A stretch of 64,000 nucleotides of DNA from Chlorocebus sabaeus. Lineage: Eukaryota > Chordata > Mammalia > Primates > Cercopithecidae. The stretch spans positions 744,001 through 808,000 of the forward strand of contig NW_027328092.1 in assembly GCF_047675955.1 (NCBI RefSeq), in the 5' to 3' direction. The notes below the pieces were generated by a model that saw nothing but the letters and a program-made list of their open reading frames with translations, did not search any database and was not told where the DNA came from. The translations under genes were made by a program, and so were the position numbers. This document shows, one piece after another, positions 60,021 to 64,000 of the stretch. Position 1 is the stretch's first letter; each line of letters starts with the position of its first letter.

Positions 60021-62421
60021 TCATCTCACAGTGTTACAGCTTTGCCCTCAAGAAGCCTTTCGCGAAGACACTTCTTGTGGAATTTGCAAAGTGATATTTG
60101 GAAGCCCATAGAGGGCTATGGTGAAAAAGGAAATATCTTTTGTTAAAAACTGAAAGAGGCTTTCTGAGAAACTGCTCTGTGTTCTATTAATTCATCTCAC
60201 AGAGTTACTGCTTTCCCAGAAAGAAGCCATTCTCTAAGATTCTTCTTGTGGATTTTTCAAAGTGATATTGGAAGCCCATAGAGGGCTATGGTGAAAAAGG
60301 GAATATCTTCCGTTAAAAACTGGAAAGAATCTTTCTGAGAAACTACTTTGTGTTCTGTTAATTCATCTCACAGAGTTACAGCTTTCCCCTCAAGAAGCCT
60401 TTCGCTAAGACTGTTCTTCTGGAATTTTGAAAGTGATATTTGGAATCCCATAGAGGGCTATGGTGAAAAAGGAAAGATCTTCCGTTAAAAACTGGAAAGA
60501 ACCTTTCTGAGAAATTGCTTTGTGTTCTTTTAATTCATCTCACAGAGTTACTGCGTTCCTCTCAAGAAGCCTTTCGCTAAGACTGTTCTTGTGGAATTTG
60601 CAAAGTGATATTTGGAAGCCCATATAGGGTTATGGTGAAAAAGGAAATATCTTCCGTTAAAAACTGGAAAGAAGCATTCTGAGAAACTGCTTTGTGTTCT
60701 CTTAGTTCATCTCACAGAGTTACAGCTTGCCCCTCTAGAAGCCTTTCGCTAAGACTGTTCTTGTGGAATTTGCAAAGTGACATTTGGAAGCCCATAGTGG
60801 GCTATGGTGAAAAAGGAAATATCCTAAGATAAAAACTGAAAAGAAGCTTTCTGAGAAACTGCCTTGTGTTCTGTTAATTCATCTCACAGGGTTACAGCTT
60901 TCTCCACAAGAAGCCTTTCGCTAAGAATGTTCTTGTGGAATTTCAAAGTGATATTTGTAAAGCCATAGAAGGATATGATGAAAAAGGAAATATCTTCTGT
61001 TAAAAACTGGAAAGAAGCTTTCTGAGAAACTGCTTTGTGTTCTGTTAATTCATCTCACAGAGATACAGCTTTCTCCTCAAGAAGTTTTCGCTAAGACTGT
61101 GCTTCTGGAATTTGGAAAGTGATATTTGGAAGCCCATAGAGGGCTACGGTGAAAAAGGAAATAACTTCCGTTAAAAAACAGGAAAGAAGCTTTCTGAGAA
61201 ACTGCTTTGTGTTCTGCTAATTCATCTCAAGAGTTACAGCTTTCCCCTCAAGCAGTCTTTCGCTAAGACTGTTCTTGGGGAATTTGCAAAGTGATATTTG
61301 GAAGCCCATAGAGGGCTATGGTGAAAAAGGAAATATCCTAAGATAAAAACTGGGAAGAATCTTTCTGAGAAATTGCTTTGTGTTCTGTTAATTCATCTCA
61401 CAGAGTTACTGCATTCGCCTCAAGAAGCCTTTCGCTAAGACTGTTCTTGTGGAATTTGAAAAGTGATATTTGGAAGCCCATAGAGGGTTATGGTGAAAAA
61501 GGAAAATCTTCCCTTAAAAACTGGAAAGAAGCTTCCTGAGAAACTGCTTTGTGTTCGGTTAATTCAACTCACAGTTACTGCTTTCTCCTCAAAAAGCCTT
61601 TCGCTAACACTGTTCTTATGCAATTTGCAAAGTGATATTTGGAAGCCCTTAGAGGGTTAAGGTGAAAAAGGAAATATCTACCGTTAAAAACTGTAAAGAA
61701 GCTTTCTGAGAAACTGCTCTGTGTTCTGTTAATTCATCTCACAGTGTTACAGCATTCCCTTCAGGAAGCCTTTCGCTAAGTCTGTTCTTGTGGAATATTC
61801 AAGGTGATATCTGGAAGCCCATAGAGTGCTATGGTGAAAAAGGAAATATCTTCCGTTAAAAACTGGAAAGAAGCTTTCTGAGAAACTGCTCTGTGTTCTG
61901 TGAATTCATCTCACAGAGTTACAGCTTTCCCCTCAAGAAGACTTTCGCTAAGACTGTTCTTGTGAAATTTGCACATTGATATCTGGAAGTCCATACAGGG
62001 CTACGGTGTAAAAGGAAATATCTTCCGATAAAAACTGGAAGGAAGCTTTATGAGAAACTGCTTTGTGTCCTGTTAATTCATCTCACAGAGTTACAGCCTT
62101 CCCTTCAAGATGCCTTTCGCTAAGACTCTTCTTGTGGAATTGGCAAAGTGTTATTTGGAAGCCCGTAGAGGTCTACGGTGAAAAAGGAAATATCTTCCTT
62201 TAAAAACTGGAAAGAAGCTTTCTGAGAAACTGTTTTGTGTTCTGTTAATTCATCTCACAGAGTCACTGCTTTCACCTCAAGAATCCTTTCGCTGAGACTC
62301 TTCATGTGGAAATTTCATAGTGATATTTTCAAGCCCATAGAGGGCTAAGGTGAAAAAGGAAATATCCTAAGATAAAAACTGAAAAGAAGCATTCTGAGAA
62401 ACTACTTTGTGTTCTGTTAAT
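60021..62421 (+). repeat. HOR unit 24, 14-mer
   Basis: 2401 bp. m8h at 61222-61392, m11 with TGCATTCGCC. Returns to TTTGGAAGCCC, GGAAATATC and TCTACGG, like the 14-mers of the first part of the window. GAAGACTTTCGC in m14 is shared with units 2 and 7. Private: AAGAATGTTC in m6, CTGTTTTGTG in m16, and a T-to-G change giving a GAATTC hexamer at 61902-61907. Confidence 0.94.
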
Positions 62422-64000
62422 TCATCTCACAGTGTTACAGCTTTGCCCTCAAGAAGCCTTTCGCGAAGACACTTCTTGTGGAATTTGCAAAGTGATATTT
62501 GGAAGCCCATAGAGGGCTATGGTGAAAAAGGAAATATCTTTTGTTAAAAACTGAAAGAGGCTTTCTGAGAAACTGCTCTGTGTTCTATTAATTCATCTCA
62601 CAGAGTTACTGCTTTCCCAGAAAGAAGCCATTCTCTAAGATTCTTCTTGTGGATTTTTCAAAGTGATATTGGAAGCCCATAGAGGGCTATGGTGAAAAAG
62701 GGAATATCTTCCGTTAAAAACTGGAAAGAATCTTTCTGAGAAACTACTTCGTGTTCTGTTAATTCATCTCACAGAGTTACAGCTTTCCCCTCAAGAAGCC
62801 TTTCGCTAAGACTGTTCTTCTGGAATTTTGAAAGTGATATTTGGAATCCCATAGAGGGCTATGGTGAAAAAGGAAAGATCTTCCGTTAAAAACTGGAAAG
62901 AACCTTTCTGAGAAATTGCTTTGTGTTCTTTTAATTCATCTCACAGAGTTACTGCGTTCCTCTCAAGAAGCCTTTCGCTAAGACTGTTCTTGTGGAATTT
63001 GCAAAGTGATATTTGGAAGCCCATATAGGGTTATGGTGAAAAAGGAAATATCTTCCGTTAAAAACTGGAAAGAAGCATTCTGAGAAACTGCTTTGTGTTC
63101 TCTTAGTTCATCTCACAGAGTTACAGCTTGCCCCTCTAGAAGCCTTTCGCTAAGACTGTTCTTGTGGAATTTGCAAAGTGACATTTGGAAGCCCATAGTG
63201 GGCTATGGTGAAAAAGGAAATATCCTAAGATAAAAACTGAAAAGAAGCTTTCTGAAACTGCCTTGTGTTCTGTTAATTCATCTCACAGGGTTACAGCTTT
63301 CTCCACAAGAAGCCTTTCGCTAAGACTGTTCTTGTGGAATTTCAAAGTGATATTTGTAAAGCCATAGAAGGATATGATGAAAAAGGAAATATCTTCTGTT
63401 AAAAACTGGAAAGAAGCTTTCTGAGAAACTGCTTTGTGTTCTGTTAATTCATCTCACAGAGATACAGCTTTCTCCTCAAGAAGTTTTCGCTAAGACTGTG
63501 CTTCTGGAATTTGGAAAGTGATATTTGGAAGCCCATAGAGGGCTACGGTGAAAAAGGAAATAACTTCCGTTAAAAAACAGGAAAGAAGCTTTCTGAGAAA
63601 CTGCTTTGTGTTCTGCTAATTCATCTCAAGAGTTACAGCTTTCCCCTCAAGCAGTCTTTCGCTAAGACTGTTCTTGGGGAATTTGCAAAGTGATATTTGG
63701 AAGCCCATAGAGGGCTATGGTGAAAAAAGAAGTATCTTCCGTTAAAAAGTTGAAAGAATGTTTCTGAGAATCTGCTTTGTGTTCTGTTAATTCATCTCAC
63801 AGTGTTACAAATCTCTCCTCAAGTAACCTTTAGCTAAGGCTGATCTTGTGGAATTTGGAAAGTGATATTTGGAAGCCCATAGGGGGCTATGGTGAAAAAG
63901 GAAGTATCTTCCGTTAAAATCTGGAAGAAGATTTCTGAGAAACTACTTTGTGTTCTGTTAATTCATCTCAGAGACTTACATCTTTCCCCTCATGAAGCCT
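62422..64000 (+). repeat. HOR unit 25, partial (16-mer type)
   Basis: 1579 bp: m1 to m9 and the first 38 bp of m10 (m9 starts 63792, m10 starts 63963), cut by the window end. m8 has the normal tail and is followed by m9, so it is not a 14-mer. A 2-bp deletion turns TCTGAGAAACTG into TCTGAAACTG at about 63254 in m5. Private: AAAGTTGAAAGAATGTTTC in the m8 tail. Confidence 0.92.

Larger units (their letters stand above)
1..64000 (+). repeat. Alpha-satellite higher-order repeat array (centromeric)
   Basis: The complete window is tandem ~171-bp AT-rich monomers, all in one orientation. Sixteen distinguishable monomers (m1-m16) recur in fixed order every 2744 bp, with 2401-bp and 2058-bp variants. 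Copies of the same monomer in different units differ by only a few bases by eye, while different monomers in one unit differ much more; this is the hallmark of a homogenised HOR. The + strand reads in the usual alpha-satellite orientation (TTCTGAGAAACTGCTTTGTG, then TCATCTCACAGAGTTACAG). There are no gaps, inversions, LINE, SINE or LTR insertions, and no unique DNA. The role, known for this family, is to be the DNA on which centromeric (CENP-A) and flanking heterochromatin assemble. Lack of interruption suggests the homogenised core rather than an old flank. Resemblance to the African green monkey/macaque HindIII satellite is from memory and suggests an Old World monkey. Confidence 0.97.

Noticed and set aside
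1..64000. CRISPR-like regular repeats
   Set aside because: The periodic unit is ~171 bp with no short repeat/unique spacer pattern and no cas genes; monomers are related over their full length.
1..64000. Transposon, LINE, SINE or LTR insertion in the array
   Set aside because: Unit boundaries add up exactly to 62421 bp with only three small indels, so there is no room for an insertion, and no poly-A tail or target-site duplication was seen.
1..64000. Human D17Z1, which is also a 16-mer of about 2.7 kb
   Set aside because: D17Z1 contains B-type monomers with CENP-B boxes; here all monomers are A-type and the monomer sequence is of Old World monkey character. The equal unit length is probably coincidence.
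1..64000. Inversion or strand switch inside the array
   Set aside because: All monomers read in the same direction from start to end; no reverse-complement monomer such as AACTCTGTGAGATGAATTA appears on the + strand.
1..64000. A hidden novel gene system or non-coding RNA gene
   Set aside because: Everything is accounted for by monomers m1-m16 and their hybrids. Centromeric transcription is possible in principle but nothing in the sequence marks a promoter or terminator.

Overview
The whole 64 kb window is centromeric alpha-satellite DNA. I see no protein-coding gene, RNA gene, transposon, CRISPR array or single-copy sequence in it. Monomers of about 170-172 bp are arranged head-to-tail, all in the same (canonical) orientation. 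They form a higher-order repeat (HOR) whose full unit is a 16-monomer block of 2744 bp.

Organism: the monomers resemble the HindIII alpha satellite of Old World monkeys (African green monkey / macaque / baboon type) as I remember it. Most carry AAGCTT at the start of the conserved AAGCTTTCTGAGAAACTG stretch, CCTTTCGCTAAG in the middle and CCCATAGAGGGCTATGGTG near the pJ-alpha box. They look less like the human consensus. I therefore infer a cercopithecoid primate, with moderate confidence. The chromosome cannot be told from the sequence. An HOR of 16 monomers is notable, because Old World monkey alpha satellite is usually described as monomeric or dimeric.

Layout (unit phase is arbitrary; I start each unit at the TCATMTCACAGTGTTACAGCTTTGCC monomer). 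There are 24 complete units and one partial unit: fifteen 16-mers (2744 bp; one is 2740), eight 14-mers (2401 bp; one is 2400), one 12-mer (2058 bp), and a final partial 16-mer-type unit from 62422 to the window end. The order is 16,16,14,16,16,14,14,12,14,16,16*,16,14,14,14,16x8,14,partial. The first ~38 kb mixes unit lengths. Then 38069-60020 is an uninterrupted run of eight 16-mers. The 14-mer lacks monomers m9 and m10 and has a hybrid m8. The 12-mer is an m4/m8 fusion lacking four monomers' worth of DNA. Unit 11 (*) is a 16-mer that carries the 14-mer-type m8, so it is a recombinant or an intermediate.

Function and regulation: such arrays serve as the substrate for CENP-A chromatin and pericentromeric heterochromatin. 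Every monomer is of the pJ-alpha (A-box) type and I find no CENP-B box. Seven of eight odd-numbered monomers of the reference unit match the pJ-alpha consensus exactly and none of the eight even ones does. With the deletions in steps of two monomers, this points to an ancestral ~343-bp dimer. A short inverted repeat overlapping the pJ-alpha box is kept by paired substitutions in two monomers, which is the most interesting sequence-level signal here. Two 61-codon open frames (27810-27995 and 56965-57150) are chance frames inside the satellite, created by the same stop-removing T-to-C change in units 11 and 22.
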